A stretch of DNA of 64,000 nucleotides from Thalassotalea euphylliae. GTDB taxonomy: Bacteria; Pseudomonadota; Gammaproteobacteria; Enterobacterales; Alteromonadaceae. Under the pieces are notes generated by a model. It was given only the letters and a program-made list of their open reading frames with translations. It had not been told where the DNA came from and made no database searches. Shown one piece after another: positions 53,321-62,643 of the stretch (positions are counted from its first letter, which is position 1; every line of letters starts with the position of its first letter). The position numbers and the translations under genes were made by a program. Location of the stretch: the NCBI RefSeq assembly GCF_003390375.1, contig NZ_QUOT01000001.1:3100001-3164000 (forward strand). Direction: 5' to 3'.

Positions 53321-54127
53321 TCAAAAAGAGTAAGCGGCCCCTAAAATTGCAATTGATTGGCTATCGTCTGCTACGAGTGGGCTATCAGCAATTTCACTAC
53401 CTAAGAAGTTTACGCCTAAGCTACCAAGCACCAGCCAATTGTCTGTCACTCTATAAGCGCCAATGGCTGCGAGCGAGACATTTAAGGCTAAGTCTCCTTC
53501 ATAACCATTAACTCCGTAGTAGTAGTTCACTGTGTCTTTACTGAGTACTTCAATCTTACTTGATGTCGAAAGGGAAAATTTAGGGGAGAAAACCATTGTA
53601 TAAGAAGCTCTAAGAATCAACTCAATGCCAGGATCCTCACCATAGAAATTTTCGTCGGCACTTGCTGTAAGTAGCGAAACTTCAGTACTAAAACCATTAT
53701 TGCTATATTCGACGTTGACCCCTGCTAAAATTGCGTCATCGGTTTCATTAAACTGAGGTCCTGAAAGATCTAGGGAGTCACTCAAACTAGCTACTAAGTC
53801 TTCGCGCTCCCAGCCGCGACGAAAGCCGACTTCAAGACCCGCATTTAGGTGGCTATTTTGCGGTTGCCAAAACCAGCAGCCACCGCGATTAAAGCGAAAG
53901 TAGAATTTATCTTGATACGTTAAATTGATGATAGGTAAGACTTCTGTTTCGTTTTCGCTGCCACCAATGTATTCGGGTACCGACATTGCGCCTAACCCTA
54001 ACATTCCTTTTATGCCAGAGCCTTTTGCTGTATCAATGTCAGGCACTTCGCCCAAATTGGCATAGCTTGTTGTACTGGCTAGCGATAAGACGATGATCAA
54101 ACTAAGATCTCGCAGAGTTACTTTCAT
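53321..54127 (-). CDS. MipA/OmpV family outer-membrane protein
   Basis: A 268-residue outer-membrane barrel candidate: signal peptide to about SYANLG, then GLGAMSVPEYIGGSENETEVLPIINL, the MipA/OmpV N-terminal pattern (here YIGGSENETEVLPII), and a series of amphipathic strands ending in ILGAAYSF with the terminal Phe. MipA scaffolds murein enzymes in E. coli; most homologues are general OM proteins of unclear role. Confidence 0.85.
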   Translation of the reverse strand: MKVTLRDLSLIIVLSLASTTSYANLGEVPDIDTAKGSGIKGMLGLGAMSVPEYIGGSENETEVLPIINLTYQDKFYFRFNRGGCWFWQPQNSHLNAGLEVGFRRGWEREDLVASLSDSLDLSGPQFNETDDAILAGVNVEYSNNGFSTEVSLLTASADENFYGEDPGIELILRASYTMVFSPKFSLSTSSKIEVLSKDTVNYYYGVNGYEGDLALNVSLAAIGAYRVTDNWLVLGSLGVNFLGSEIADSPLVADDSQSIAILGAAYSF

Positions 54128-54340
54128 GCTTGTTCCCTTATAGTTGTTAATGCCTTTTATTACTTAACTCGCCATGTATGACTCAAGTAAATATATAGTC
54201 GTAAATAACTGAATACACAAAAGCCTAATGGCACTTGCGCTAAAGCTTTTGAATGACGCAGGTTAATGATTTTTCGAGCGTAGCCTTTATCTAGCTTCTG
54301 TTTTAGAATCTGGCCTTTAGATTTTGTAAGTGAATGAATA

Positions 54341-54832
54341 ATGACCGTACTTTCGATGATAGTGGCTCATGCTGACAATAGAGTTATCGGCAAAGATAAT
54401 GACATGCCGTGGCACTTACCTGCTGATCTTGCCTACTTTAAGCAAACCACGCTTGGTAAACCTGTGATCATGGGACGTAAAACCTTTGAGTCGATAGGCC
54501 GACCATTACCGGGGCGTCAAAATATAGTGATTACACGCAATGCTTCCTATGTTGCTGACGGTGTTGAAGTCGTTGATTCGATCGAAGCTGCATTAGCGTT
54601 AACGCAGGGCGTTGAAGAAGTCATGGTGATAGGCGGTGGCGCAATTTACCAGCACTGTTTGCCTGCGGCTGATAAACTCTATATTACCCATATTGAAGCA
54701 AGTATTGAGGGCGATACCCAATTTCCTGAATACGATGTAGAAAAGGATTGGCTGTTAACCTCGAATACCGTGCGAGCGGCGGATGAGAAAAATGCTTATG
54801 CACTTAATTTTTGTGTTTATGAGCGCAAGTGA
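54341..54832 (+). CDS. folA: Dihydrofolate reductase
   Basis: Reduces dihydrofolate to tetrahydrofolate with NADPH. 163 residues with MIVAHADNRVIGKDNDMPWHLPADL, where Trp22-type and Asp/Glu-27-type positions are seen in DMPWHLPADL, then IMGRKTFESIGRPLPGR and VIGGGAIY. The start used is ATG 54341, giving MTVLSMIVA. It is a single-gene unit and the target of trimethoprim. Confidence 0.96.
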   Translation: MTVLSMIVAHADNRVIGKDNDMPWHLPADLAYFKQTTLGKPVIMGRKTFESIGRPLPGRQNIVITRNASYVADGVEVVDSIEAALALTQGVEEVMVIGGGAIYQHCLPAADKLYITHIEASIEGDTQFPEYDVEKDWLLTSNTVRAADEKNAYALNFCVYERK

Positions 54833-54861
54833 GCAAATCGTTATATAGCTCTGTAGGAAAG

Positions 54862-54897
54862 AAAAAGCAGTAGGCGTTATCGCTACTGCTTTTTATA
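54862..54897. terminator. Bidirectional terminator between folA and rraA
   Basis: Stem AAAAAGCAGTAG / CTACTGCTTTTT between convergent genes. Confidence 0.9.
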
Positions 54898-54927
54898 GGT
54901 GATTTAATTGTATAGCCTAAAACTAGA

Positions 54928-55440
54928 TTAGCTTTCCAGTAGTTCTAGCTTTTTCGCTGAGATCAATACACCATTAAGGTCGGCATACACCCAATCGCCA
55001 GGCTTTACGGTTACACCAGCAAAGCGAATATCAATATCTTGATCCCCTAAACCGCGTTTATCAGTTTTAATAGGAATGGTGCCTAAGGCTTTGACGCCAA
55101 TCGCCATTTGGTTGATAGTAGCAGCGTCACGAAGACAACCATTAATGACAACCCCCGCCCAGCCGTTAGCAATTGCCTCTTCCGCAAGCATATCGCCAAT
55201 TAAGGCTCTGCGCATCGAGGCACCACCGTCAACAACTATGACTTTACCTTGACCAGGTGTGCCAACGAGTTTTTTTACCACTGAATTGTCTTCAAAACAC
55301 TTTACAGTGACTGCTTGTCCACAAAATACCTGATGTTGACCATAGCTATTAAATTGAGTTTCAAAAACATTTACGTCATTAGGAAAGTGATCACAAAGAT
55401 CAGGAAGAAGATCGAAATCGCGTGTTGGGATCGTTTGCAT
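54928..55440 (-). CDS. rraA: RraA-like regulator of ribonuclease E activity
   Basis: A 170-residue protein of the RraA fold with CGQAVTVKCFEDNSVV, GKVIVVDGGASMRRALIGD, GVVINGCLRD and GVTVKPGDWVYADLNGVL, closely following E. coli RraA. RraA binds RNase E and damps mRNA decay. Some relatives are aldolases/decarboxylases; the CFED-N and VDGG-S-RRA pattern points to the RraA group. The flanking 5' region to 55699 contains the terminator at 55644 and no other supported gene. Confidence 0.9.
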   Translation of the reverse strand: MQTIPTRDFDLLPDLCDHFPNDVNVFETQFNSYGQHQVFCGQAVTVKCFEDNSVVKKLVGTPGQGKVIVVDGGASMRRALIGDMLAEEAIANGWAGVVINGCLRDAATINQMAIGVKALGTIPIKTDKRGLGDQDIDIRFAGVTVKPGDWVYADLNGVLISAKKLELLES

Positions 55441-55643
55441 GTGCTAGCCATTGTCCATAAAAAATGAGTCGAATAGCCACGATAACTTAGCTGATAAGGG
55501 AAAGTAAATTATTCTAATTAATAATGACCATGTAACACCTATTCCTGCAGTAAGATGCTCATCTCACAGCTATTTCAGCGGTCAAATTACAAGAAAAATT
55601 TATGCGGGTTCGTATAACCTTCTGGTGTGAAGTCTGGGCATAA

Positions 55644-55669
55644 AAAAAGCCGCTAGTGCGGCTTTTTCG
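55644..55669. terminator. Intrinsic terminator between the chemoreceptor and rraA
   Basis: Ten-bp stem AAAAAGCCGC / GCGGCTTTTT with TAGT loop; on the minus strand it follows the chemoreceptor stop. Confidence 0.9.
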
Positions 55670-55699
55670 TTATTTAACTGTGGCTCAAATAGGCTCAAA

Positions 55700-57718
55700 T
55701 TACAGTTTAAATTCTTGTACAGATTGTTGTAATTCTTCTGATAAACGAGCCACTTCGCTACTTGAACTTGCGGTTTGCTGAGAGCCTGCCGTGGTTTGCT
55801 CAGCAATGGCAACAATCGACTCTAAGTTCTCACTGATTTCATGCGCGACAACGCTTTGCTCTTCGGCTGCTGTGGCAATTTGCGAGCTGCGATCAAAGGC
55901 TTCGTGAACAGCATGGGTAATCGTTTCTAACGCCTTATCTGCGTTTTCACTTTGCTCAACACAGTTAGCGGCTTGTGACTTACCCGTTTCCATCACAGAT
56001 ACTGCTTTTTCCGCACCTGTCTGCAGCACTTCAATCATGTTTTGGATCTCTTGCGTCGACTCTTGAGTACGGCTTGCTAGCGTGCGAACTTCATCGGCTA
56101 CTACGGCAAAACCGCGGCCTTGTTCACCAGCACGAGCTGCCTCAATAGCTGCGTTTAGCGCAAGTAAGTTAGTTTGCTCGGCAATACCGCGAATTACATC
56201 TAAGATACCGCCAATCGAAGCACTGTCTTGCTGTAATTTGTTGATTACCTGTGAAGCCGATTCGACCTCTTCTGCTAACAATTGAATGGTTTCACGGTTT
56301 TTACCTGAAATCACCTTGATACGCTCAGCTTCATCGTCAGCTTGCTTAATTTCACCAAGTGCGTCATTAGCACTTGATAACACGCTTTGTGACGTACTGC
56401 TCATTTCTGTAGTTGCAGATGCTGCTTGCTCTACTTGATTGCGCTGCTCTTCAATCGCCGTTGTGCTTTGAGCAGTTACCGCTGACGTTTGCTCGGCAGC
56501 AGCAGCTAATTGCGTTGAACGGCTAACAATGCCTTCAATTAGGTTACGTAGACTGTCAATTAACGCATTACAGTTACGTGATAATTGCGCAAATTCATCA
56601 CTGCCGCTGTCGTCAAGCTTATGAGAAAGATCGCCTGAAGCAACAATGTTAAGCATGTCATTAACACGACCTAATGGGCGCGTAATGCTGATTAGTGTAA
56701 TGCGGGTAATTGCAATCGCAGCAATGATTGAAATAATCATGATTACGATGGTTTGCGTGTTACCTGAATTGACCGCATCACTTACCATTTGGTTAGTGGT
56801 GTTAGTAGTCTCATTCGCCAGTTTAATTTGCTTAGCCAGAATTTCATTAGCGTTAGCAACTTCGAGTTTACCAGCGTCTAACGCTGCTGTTGCTTGGGCA
56901 ATCGCAGTAAGCTCAGAGGATTTATTATTGATAATGCTGCCGTTGGCACCAATCAGCTCGCTAATTTGTTCAAAGGCACTGGCTAAGTCATCAGCTTCAG
57001 AGGTTGCGCCTGCATTGGCAAGCTCTGATTTAACGTCATTAATGCTACGTTCTAATTCGCCGAACGCGTTGTTAATTTCTCGGCCAATTAAGCCAACGGT
57101 TTGCGCGTTGTAGGCATCGCGGTATTCAAATGCAGAACTAACAATACCGTTTAGTGAGGTTTCAATAATCTCACCCATATCGACAGCACGCTGTAATTTT
57201 GAATCTGCTAGGTCGTGGTCGGCTAAATCAAGTAGTAAAGTTGCCGCATCATCAGCAGTTTCTTCAAGAATATCAACATTGTCTGATAAATCACTACCTT
57301 GCTCGATAGCCTGCTGACGGTTGTCAAAAACCAGTTTAACGTCTTTGTCGAATGCCGCGTAAACAGCATCAACTTTGTCTAAGTTGTTCTTGAGCTCTGC
57401 TTCATCTTTAACAACTAACTTAAGTGCTTTTAATTGATTGCTAAATTTTGCATTAGCGGCTTCGTAAGTTTGTCTATTCTCGTTCAGCGGCCCAAGCTCA
57501 TCCTTGTGATAACCTTGCAAGGTCATATTACCCATTTGGGTTAGCTCAACCATTAATTGGTTGCTGCCAGCTAGGGTTGGAATCGCCAATTCACTCACTC
57601 TATTTGTTGAGTCGTGAATGGTGTTGAGGTTTAACAATGAAGAAACACTGGTAACTACGAGCATTACCGCAAGAATACTAAAACCACCAATAATCTTTAT
57701 TGCGACGGTTAAATTCAT
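55700..57718 (-). CDS. Methyl-accepting chemotaxis protein
   Basis: Transmembrane chemoreceptor of 672 residues: TM1 (about 7-27), a long helical periplasmic sensor (about 30-320), TM2 (324-343), HAMP (344-397) and a signalling domain with the conserved tip IRGIAEQTNLLALNAAIEAA then RAGEQGRGFAVVADEVR. The sensor length and helical character suggest a helical-bundle ligand domain (HBM-like), but its ligand is unknown. No CheR-tethering pentapeptide is seen. Start is ATG 57718 with AGAAGG upstream; the frame extends 17 codons further. No other che gene is in the window. Confidence 0.93.
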   Translation of the reverse strand: MNLTVAIKIIGGFSILAVMLVVTSVSSLLNLNTIHDSTNRVSELAIPTLAGSNQLMVELTQMGNMTLQGYHKDELGPLNENRQTYEAANAKFSNQLKALKLVVKDEAELKNNLDKVDAVYAAFDKDVKLVFDNRQQAIEQGSDLSDNVDILEETADDAATLLLDLADHDLADSKLQRAVDMGEIIETSLNGIVSSAFEYRDAYNAQTVGLIGREINNAFGELERSINDVKSELANAGATSEADDLASAFEQISELIGANGSIINNKSSELTAIAQATAALDAGKLEVANANEILAKQIKLANETTNTTNQMVSDAVNSGNTQTIVIMIISIIAAIAITRITLISITRPLGRVNDMLNIVASGDLSHKLDDSGSDEFAQLSRNCNALIDSLRNLIEGIVSRSTQLAAAAEQTSAVTAQSTTAIEEQRNQVEQAASATTEMSSTSQSVLSSANDALGEIKQADDEAERIKVISGKNRETIQLLAEEVESASQVINKLQQDSASIGGILDVIRGIAEQTNLLALNAAIEAARAGEQGRGFAVVADEVRTLASRTQESTQEIQNMIEVLQTGAEKAVSVMETGKSQAANCVEQSENADKALETITHAVHEAFDRSSQIATAAEEQSVVAHEISENLESIVAIAEQTTAGSQQTASSSSEVARLSEELQQSVQEFKL

Positions 57719-57936
57719 AAACACTACCTTCTGGATTCGGGGCAAAGCACTATCTGATACTTTGGCCAATAATTTGTATGCTAGTGTGCGAGAACTTTAT
57801 TTTTGTTGTTATTGGCTAAATATATTTGGCTTATATTTTCTATTAAATTGCTCAATATTTAGCTGCACGCCGACATTATAACAAGCGCATTAAGATTTTC
57901 ATTAAAAGATAGCAAAGTATTAGCTTATCGTTTTAA

Positions 57937-58743
57937 CTAGCTAAGCCTTTGTTGGGTGAATTGTTTTCTGTCGTGCCAGCGCAGCATGGTCAAGTAGTTT
58001 CCCCAAACACAACCAGTATCTAAAGCGTAAATATTTTTATACGGGCAATCGCCCATTAACGCGGCCCAGTGGCCAAATATCCAAGCTTTATTTTTTAGCT
58101 TAGCGAGTTCGAACCAAGGCTTTAGCCCATTAGGAGCTTTTCGTGGTTGTTCTTTGCAGGCAAAGTCTAAGGTGCCATCAGCATAGCAGTAACGCATGCG
58201 GGTGAAGGCATTTACGGTATATCGAAAGCGCTCTTCTTTATTAGTGACCAGGTGCCAATCGTTTGGCTGTTCGCCGTACATGATAGACAACCACTTTTCA
58301 CGTTTCTTCCCTGCGATTTTCTTATGCGCAAACGCTGCGTTCTTAACCGCCTGTTTGATGGACCATTGCGGCGCTAAACCAGCGTGAGACATAAAGCCGT
58401 CTTGGTTTGGCAACTCAAGTAACAGTGGATGTTGAGCAAGCCAGTCACACAAAGATGAAAAATTCGGAGCGTTTAACAGCGGTGATAGATGATCAGAGGG
58501 TTTTGCGTTTTTTAGCCCAGCGGCAATGGCAAGTAAATGTAGATCATGGTTACCTAATACAAAGTTTGCACTAGTGCCAAGCGATTTGACAAATTCTAGC
58601 GTTTCTAGCGATTGTTTCCCTCGTGCAACTAAGTCGCCAGCAAGCCATAGCTGATCTTGCTTAGGGCTAAATTTTGCCTTAATTAACAAGGCGTCTAGCT
58701 CATCAAAGCAGCCTTGAATATCGCCTACTAAATATAACGCCAT
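57937..58743 (-). CDS. apaH: Symmetrical Ap4A hydrolase
   Basis: Cleaves diadenosine tetraphosphate to two ADP and can remove Np4 caps from RNA. Metallophosphatase motifs: YLVGDIQGCFDELD, LAGDLVARGKQS (normal GDLVxRG), VLGNHDLHLLAIAAG and SHAGLAP. The later IFGHWAALMG and LDTGCVWG complete the active site. 268 residues. Last gene of the lptD-to-apaH cluster; 47 nt after apaG. Confidence 0.96.
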   Translation of the reverse strand: MALYLVGDIQGCFDELDALLIKAKFSPKQDQLWLAGDLVARGKQSLETLEFVKSLGTSANFVLGNHDLHLLAIAAGLKNAKPSDHLSPLLNAPNFSSLCDWLAQHPLLLELPNQDGFMSHAGLAPQWSIKQAVKNAAFAHKKIAGKKREKWLSIMYGEQPNDWHLVTNKEERFRYTVNAFTRMRYCYADGTLDFACKEQPRKAPNGLKPWFELAKLKNKAWIFGHWAALMGDCPYKNIYALDTGCVWGNYLTMLRWHDRKQFTQQRLS

Positions 58744-58790
58744 AGTGCTTTATTTGTTTAACAGTTTCCTAGATGACTTAAACATGGTGA

Positions 58791-59189
58791 TTAATTGAGA
58801 ATATTAGGTAATGCGAGGCGAAATACAGGAATATCAATCCAAAATTGTTGCTGATTTGGCGCAATCATTTGGTATTGTCCCTGCATTGTTCCAACAGGTG
58901 TGTTAAACACCGAACCACTAGTGTAGGTATAGGTTTGGCCGGGAGCTATGGTTGGCTGCTGACCAACAACGCCTTCGCCTTCAACTTCCGAACGCTCGCC
59001 GTTTGCATCGGTGATTAACCAGCGTCTGCTGAGCAGTTGCACTGGCGTACTGCGTAAATTCTCTATGGAAATCGTATAGCTAAACACATACTGCTGCTTG
59101 TCGGCATCAGATTGGTTGGGAAGGTACTGGCTAACAACAGATACTGAAACATCATCAGTAACTGCTGTGTATGGCGAAGGATTATTCAT
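58791..59189 (-). CDS. apaG: ApaG (CO2+/Mg2+ efflux-associated family) protein
   Basis: A 132-residue FN3-like domain protein (VVSQYLPNQSDADKQQYVFSY, RRWLITDANGE, VVGQQPTIAPGQTYTYTSG and MQGQYQMIA, as in E. coli ApaG). Its biochemical role is unresolved. TTG 59192 would add one residue; ATG 59189 is preferred. It lies between rsmA (20 nt) and apaH. Confidence 0.95.
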   Translation of the reverse strand: MNNPSPYTAVTDDVSVSVVSQYLPNQSDADKQQYVFSYTISIENLRSTPVQLLSRRWLITDANGERSEVEGEGVVGQQPTIAPGQTYTYTSGSVFNTPVGTMQGQYQMIAPNQQQFWIDIPVFRLALPNILN

Positions 59190-59212
59190 CAACTAGGTTA
59201 CTCGACTACTTC

Positions 59213-60040
59213 TTATTCGGCTAAAGAATCACTGCTCGATTTATTGGTATGAATATAATTAGCTAAGCTGATGTAGTTATCAATTGTTAAATTTTCTGGT
59301 CGCAGTGTTGGTGTTAGCCCAAGTGACTCTAGCTCTTCGGCTGTTACTAGCTTTTTAAAGCTATTGCGAATCGTTTTACGACGTTGGTTAAATGCCGTGA
59401 CACAGACACTGTTTAGGGTGGTTAAACAGGCGACTTCATTTTTAATTTCACGACGAGGGATCAAACGCACAATTGCAGAGTCTACTTTGGGGGGCGGCTT
59501 AAATGCTTCCGGACCAATTTCCATTACGGATTCAACCTGACATTGGTACTGCGTCATAATTGACAAACGACCATAAGCCTTTGAGTCAGGTTGTGCTGCC
59601 ATGCGGTCAACCACTTCTTTTTGTAGCATAAAGTGCATATCTTGGATATCCGCTTTAAAGCTAAGTAAATGGAATATCAGTGGCGTTGAAATATTATAGG
59701 GTAGGTTGCCAAATACTCGTAGCGGCTTTTCTTCTGTCGCAAGTTGGGCAAAATCAAACTTTAGCGCGTCAATCTCATGAATCGTTAAATGTTCTGCCAA
59801 AAATGGATGATGACGCAAACGCTCCGCTAAGTCGCGATCAAGTTCAACAACGGAAAGCTTACCCGCACGGTCTACAACAGGTTCGGTTAAGGCGCCTAAG
59901 CCCGGGCCAATTTCAATTAGGTTCTCACCCGGTTCTGGGTTAATGGCATCAACAATGCGGCTAATGATGGCATCGTTATGCAGGAAGTTTTGGCCAAAAC
60001 GCTTTTTCGCCTGATGGCCTAAATGGGTATTCTTACTCAT
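59213..60040 (-). CDS. rsmA: 16S rRNA dimethyladenosine transferase RsmA (KsgA)
   Basis: Dimethylates two adjacent adenosines at the 3' end of 16S rRNA. 275 residues: KKRFGQNFLHND, ENLIEIGPGLGALTEPV (motif I), VELDRDLAERL, IDALKFDFAQL, FGNLPYNISTPLIFHLL (NLPY) and the QKEVVDRMAA segment. Unusually, a 210-bp repeat element lies just upstream and separates it from pdxA. A short leader remains between the element and the ATG. Confidence 0.97.
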   Translation of the reverse strand: MSKNTHLGHQAKKRFGQNFLHNDAIISRIVDAINPEPGENLIEIGPGLGALTEPVVDRAGKLSVVELDRDLAERLRHHPFLAEHLTIHEIDALKFDFAQLATEEKPLRVFGNLPYNISTPLIFHLLSFKADIQDMHFMLQKEVVDRMAAQPDSKAYGRLSIMTQYQCQVESVMEIGPEAFKPPPKVDSAIVRLIPRREIKNEVACLTTLNSVCVTAFNQRRKTIRNSFKKLVTAEELESLGLTPTLRPENLTIDNYISLANYIHTNKSSSDSLAE

Positions 60041-60060
60041 CTAATCTTGTTACTTGTGTT

Positions 60061-60270
60061 ATACCAATTTCTTTAAATACTTGATCATTCTGGCTGGTTA
60101 AAATGCTCATTAACTGCGTTGTTATTTTTGAAATTAGAACAACTAGTTAACAAAAAATAACGCTTGCCTACATGGATGTAGGTACTTAGGTTTTGCTGGG
60201 AGCATAAAACCTGTGTTTATGAACCTTTTTCCTACGCCATAATTGATCAACTGATTAATTCAATTGGTAT
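60061..60270. repeat. MITE-like element between pdxA and rsmA
   Basis: A 210-bp non-coding unit starting ATACCAATTTCTTTAAATAC and ending ATTAATTCAATTGGTAT. Its right end is, inverted, very close to the left end of the element at 2926 (ATACCAATTGAATTAAT-type, then TTGATCAATT). Its left end also resembles that element's inverted right end (ATACCAATT, then TAA, CTT and ATCATTC). The centre has its own dyads, for example GCCTACATGGATGTAGG. It begins 20 bp before the rsmA start. Confidence 0.7.
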
Positions 60271-60346
60271 TTGGGCTTTGTTTAATGCAGGCCACTGGGT
60301 ATTAAACCATATGTGTGTGACCATGCATTAATCGGATTATCACTTA

Positions 60347-61330
60347 TTATGAGTGATTTTCGGCTAAATCAATCGCCGTTTGGATGGCTTCAATCATACT
60401 GCCAGTGTCGGCTTGGCTTGTGCCAGCCAACTCAAGTGCAGTGCCATGGTCTACTGAGGTGCGCACAAAAGGTAAACCAAGGGTGATGTTTACTGATGAA
60501 CCAAACCCTTTATATTTTAGCACTGGCAAGCCTTGATCGTGATACATACTTAAAATTGCATCGGCATCTTGCAAATATTTTTCTTGGAAAATGGTATCGG
60601 CTGGCAGTGGACCAATCACGTTAATACCTTCTTCGCGAAGCTCAGCAAAGGCTGGGTTCATCACTTCAATTTCTTCGCGGCCTAAATGACCGTCTTCACC
60701 AGCATGTGGATTAATGCCACAGGCGTAAATCTTCGGTTGCTCAATGCCAAACTTTTCACGCAGGTCGTGATCGAGAATACGAGTAACTTTTTGCAAGCGT
60801 TCAGGGGTGATGGCTTTTGATACATAAGCGAGTGGAATATGAGTGGTCACTAAAGCCACACGCAAGCCAGGTGTTGCTAACATCATCACCACATCCGAAC
60901 AATTTGCTTGATGAGCAAAGTATTCAGTATGGCCACTAAAGGCAATACCAGCTTGGTTGATCAGCCCTTTGTGTACCGGGCCTGTAACCACTGCGTCAAA
61001 TTCACCAGAGATATTGATTTCACTGGCAACGCGAAGTGTTTCAACAACGTAAGCACCATTACTTGGGTTCAATTGCCCTGGCACAACTTCAGCTGCTGTT
61101 GGAATATCCTTGATAATTAGGGTGCCTGCTTTTTGTGGCTGAGGCTGAGCATTGCTATCGTAATCTGTGAGTGAAAGTGGCAAGCCAAGCTGCTGAGCGC
61201 GCTCGGTCATGGCTTTACGACAGCCAACAACAACGAGTTGCACTGGCCAATCTTGCTGAGCAATCGCAACAGCCAGATCTGGACCAATCCCTGCCGGTTC
61301 ACCCGGCGTGATAGCAATGCGTTTGACCAT
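60347..61330 (-). CDS. pdxA: 4-hydroxythreonine-4-phosphate dehydrogenase
   Basis: NAD-dependent step of pyridoxal-5'-phosphate synthesis. 327 residues: ITPGEPAGIGPDLAV, TGPVHKGLINQAGIAFSGHTE (metal His), INPHAGEDGHLGREE and MYHDQGLPVLKYKGF (metal His), all as in E. coli PdxA. Its ATG overlaps the surA stop by one nucleotide (TAATG), showing translational coupling. Confidence 0.97.
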   Translation of the reverse strand: MVKRIAITPGEPAGIGPDLAVAIAQQDWPVQLVVVGCRKAMTERAQQLGLPLSLTDYDSNAQPQPQKAGTLIIKDIPTAAEVVPGQLNPSNGAYVVETLRVASEINISGEFDAVVTGPVHKGLINQAGIAFSGHTEYFAHQANCSDVVMMLATPGLRVALVTTHIPLAYVSKAITPERLQKVTRILDHDLREKFGIEQPKIYACGINPHAGEDGHLGREEIEVMNPAFAELREEGINVIGPLPADTIFQEKYLQDADAILSMYHDQGLPVLKYKGFGSSVNITLGLPFVRTSVDHGTALELAGTSQADTGSMIEAIQTAIDLAENHS

Positions 61331-62631
61331 TAGTTTGTTTCCTGTTCGAAAATCTCGATATAAGCTTCGTCGCGTGTTTCTTTGATCCAGCGAGCGCTTT
61401 CCGTACCAAATTTACGGTTGAACAATAATTGGTAAGCGCGGTTTTCGTTCATTTGATCGGTTGCATCTAGCATACGGCGACCTGTAAGTTGCACTAAGTG
61501 CCAGCCAAATGAAGAGCGGAATGGTTTGTGGTATTCATCGATAGATAGACGAGCTAGGGCATCTCGAAACGCAGGGTCGTAAGATTTAGGATCTGCCCAG
61601 CCCAAATCACCACCGCGAACTGAGGTTGGGCCTTCAGAGTGCTCTTTGGCTAAATCGGCAAAATCAGCTTCTCCAGCATTGATTTGATCAAGGAAACCTT
61701 GCAGCGTTTCTTCTGCTTTTGCTTCACTTAAGATAATTGATGGCTTGATCAGAATATGGCGTGCTTGTACTTCTTCAATTTCAACGGTTTGGCGGCCGCG
61801 AATATCTAAAATTTTCACAATGCTGAAACCTAAGCCGGTGCGGATTGGGCCAAAAATTTCACCTTTCGCTTTGCCATCAACAAGCTCTGAAAACAAGGTG
61901 GGTAATTCATTAATATTGCGGTAACCCAGTTCACCACCTTCAAGGGCGTTGGCATCACCTGATGAAGCAATCGCGATTTTGGCAAAGTCAGAGCCGTTAT
62001 TCAGCAATTCAATGACTTTATCAGCGCGAGTTTTAGCGTCATTCATATCTTGTTGGTTAGGTTCTGGTGGGAACTCAATTAAGATATGACCAAGGTTATA
62101 TTCAATGTCTTGGTTGGTTTGTGCTTTCATTTCATCAAGCAAATTCGCAACTTCTTGCGGCGAAATATAAACGCGGCGACGCACATTAGCGCGGCGGACT
62201 TCGCCAGAAATTAGCTCAGTACGTATGTTTTCGCGGTATTTTTCATAGTTAACCCCTTCAGCAACTAATGCTTCGCGGAACTGGCTTAAAGTCAGCTTGT
62301 TCTCACGTGCCATGTTGTTGATAGTTTCGTCTAACTGGGCGTCGCTAATTTGTACACCCATACGCTCGCCCATTTGCAGCATCAGGCTGTCGTTGATTAA
62401 TTTATCCATTACCTGAGTGCGCAAAGCACGATCTGAAGGCAAGGCTTGGTTATTGCGCTCAGCGTTGCCTTTAATATTGTCTAGTAAGTCTTTGACTTCC
62501 GATTCCAATACCACGCCTGAGTTGACGATGGCAGCGACTTTGTCAAGCTCTACAACTTCAGCCTTAGCGCTGCTCAGCAGACTTAGCATCATTGAAGATA
62601 CTAAAGTGATTGCGGTTAACGTTTTCTTCAT
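61330..62631 (-). CDS. surA: Periplasmic chaperone/peptidyl-prolyl isomerase SurA
   Basis: Outer-membrane-protein chaperone. Signal peptide to about SSAKAE, SurA N-domain (VAAIVNSGVVLESEVKDLL), two parvulin domains (about 170-275 and 285-385) each with the ARHIL/GHILI and GGDLGW/GGELGY signatures, and a short C-terminal helix. 433 residues, normal. It assists LptD among other proteins, and lptD is 12 nt upstream. Confidence 0.96.
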   Translation of the reverse strand: MKKTLTAITLVSSMMLSLLSSAKAEVVELDKVAAIVNSGVVLESEVKDLLDNIKGNAERNNQALPSDRALRTQVMDKLINDSLMLQMGERMGVQISDAQLDETINNMARENKLTLSQFREALVAEGVNYEKYRENIRTELISGEVRRANVRRRVYISPQEVANLLDEMKAQTNQDIEYNLGHILIEFPPEPNQQDMNDAKTRADKVIELLNNGSDFAKIAIASSGDANALEGGELGYRNINELPTLFSELVDGKAKGEIFGPIRTGLGFSIVKILDIRGRQTVEIEEVQARHILIKPSIILSEAKAEETLQGFLDQINAGEADFADLAKEHSEGPTSVRGGDLGWADPKSYDPAFRDALARLSIDEYHKPFRSSFGWHLVQLTGRRMLDATDQMNENRAYQLLFNRKFGTESARWIKETRDEAYIEIFEQETN

Positions 62632-62643
62632 GAAATTAACTTC

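Noticed and set aside
57793..57799. TAAAGTT on the minus strand upstream of the chemoreceptor, a possible sigma28 -35 box
   Set aside because: No GCCGATAA-like -10 element at the required spacing; single-box matches are common in AT-rich DNA.
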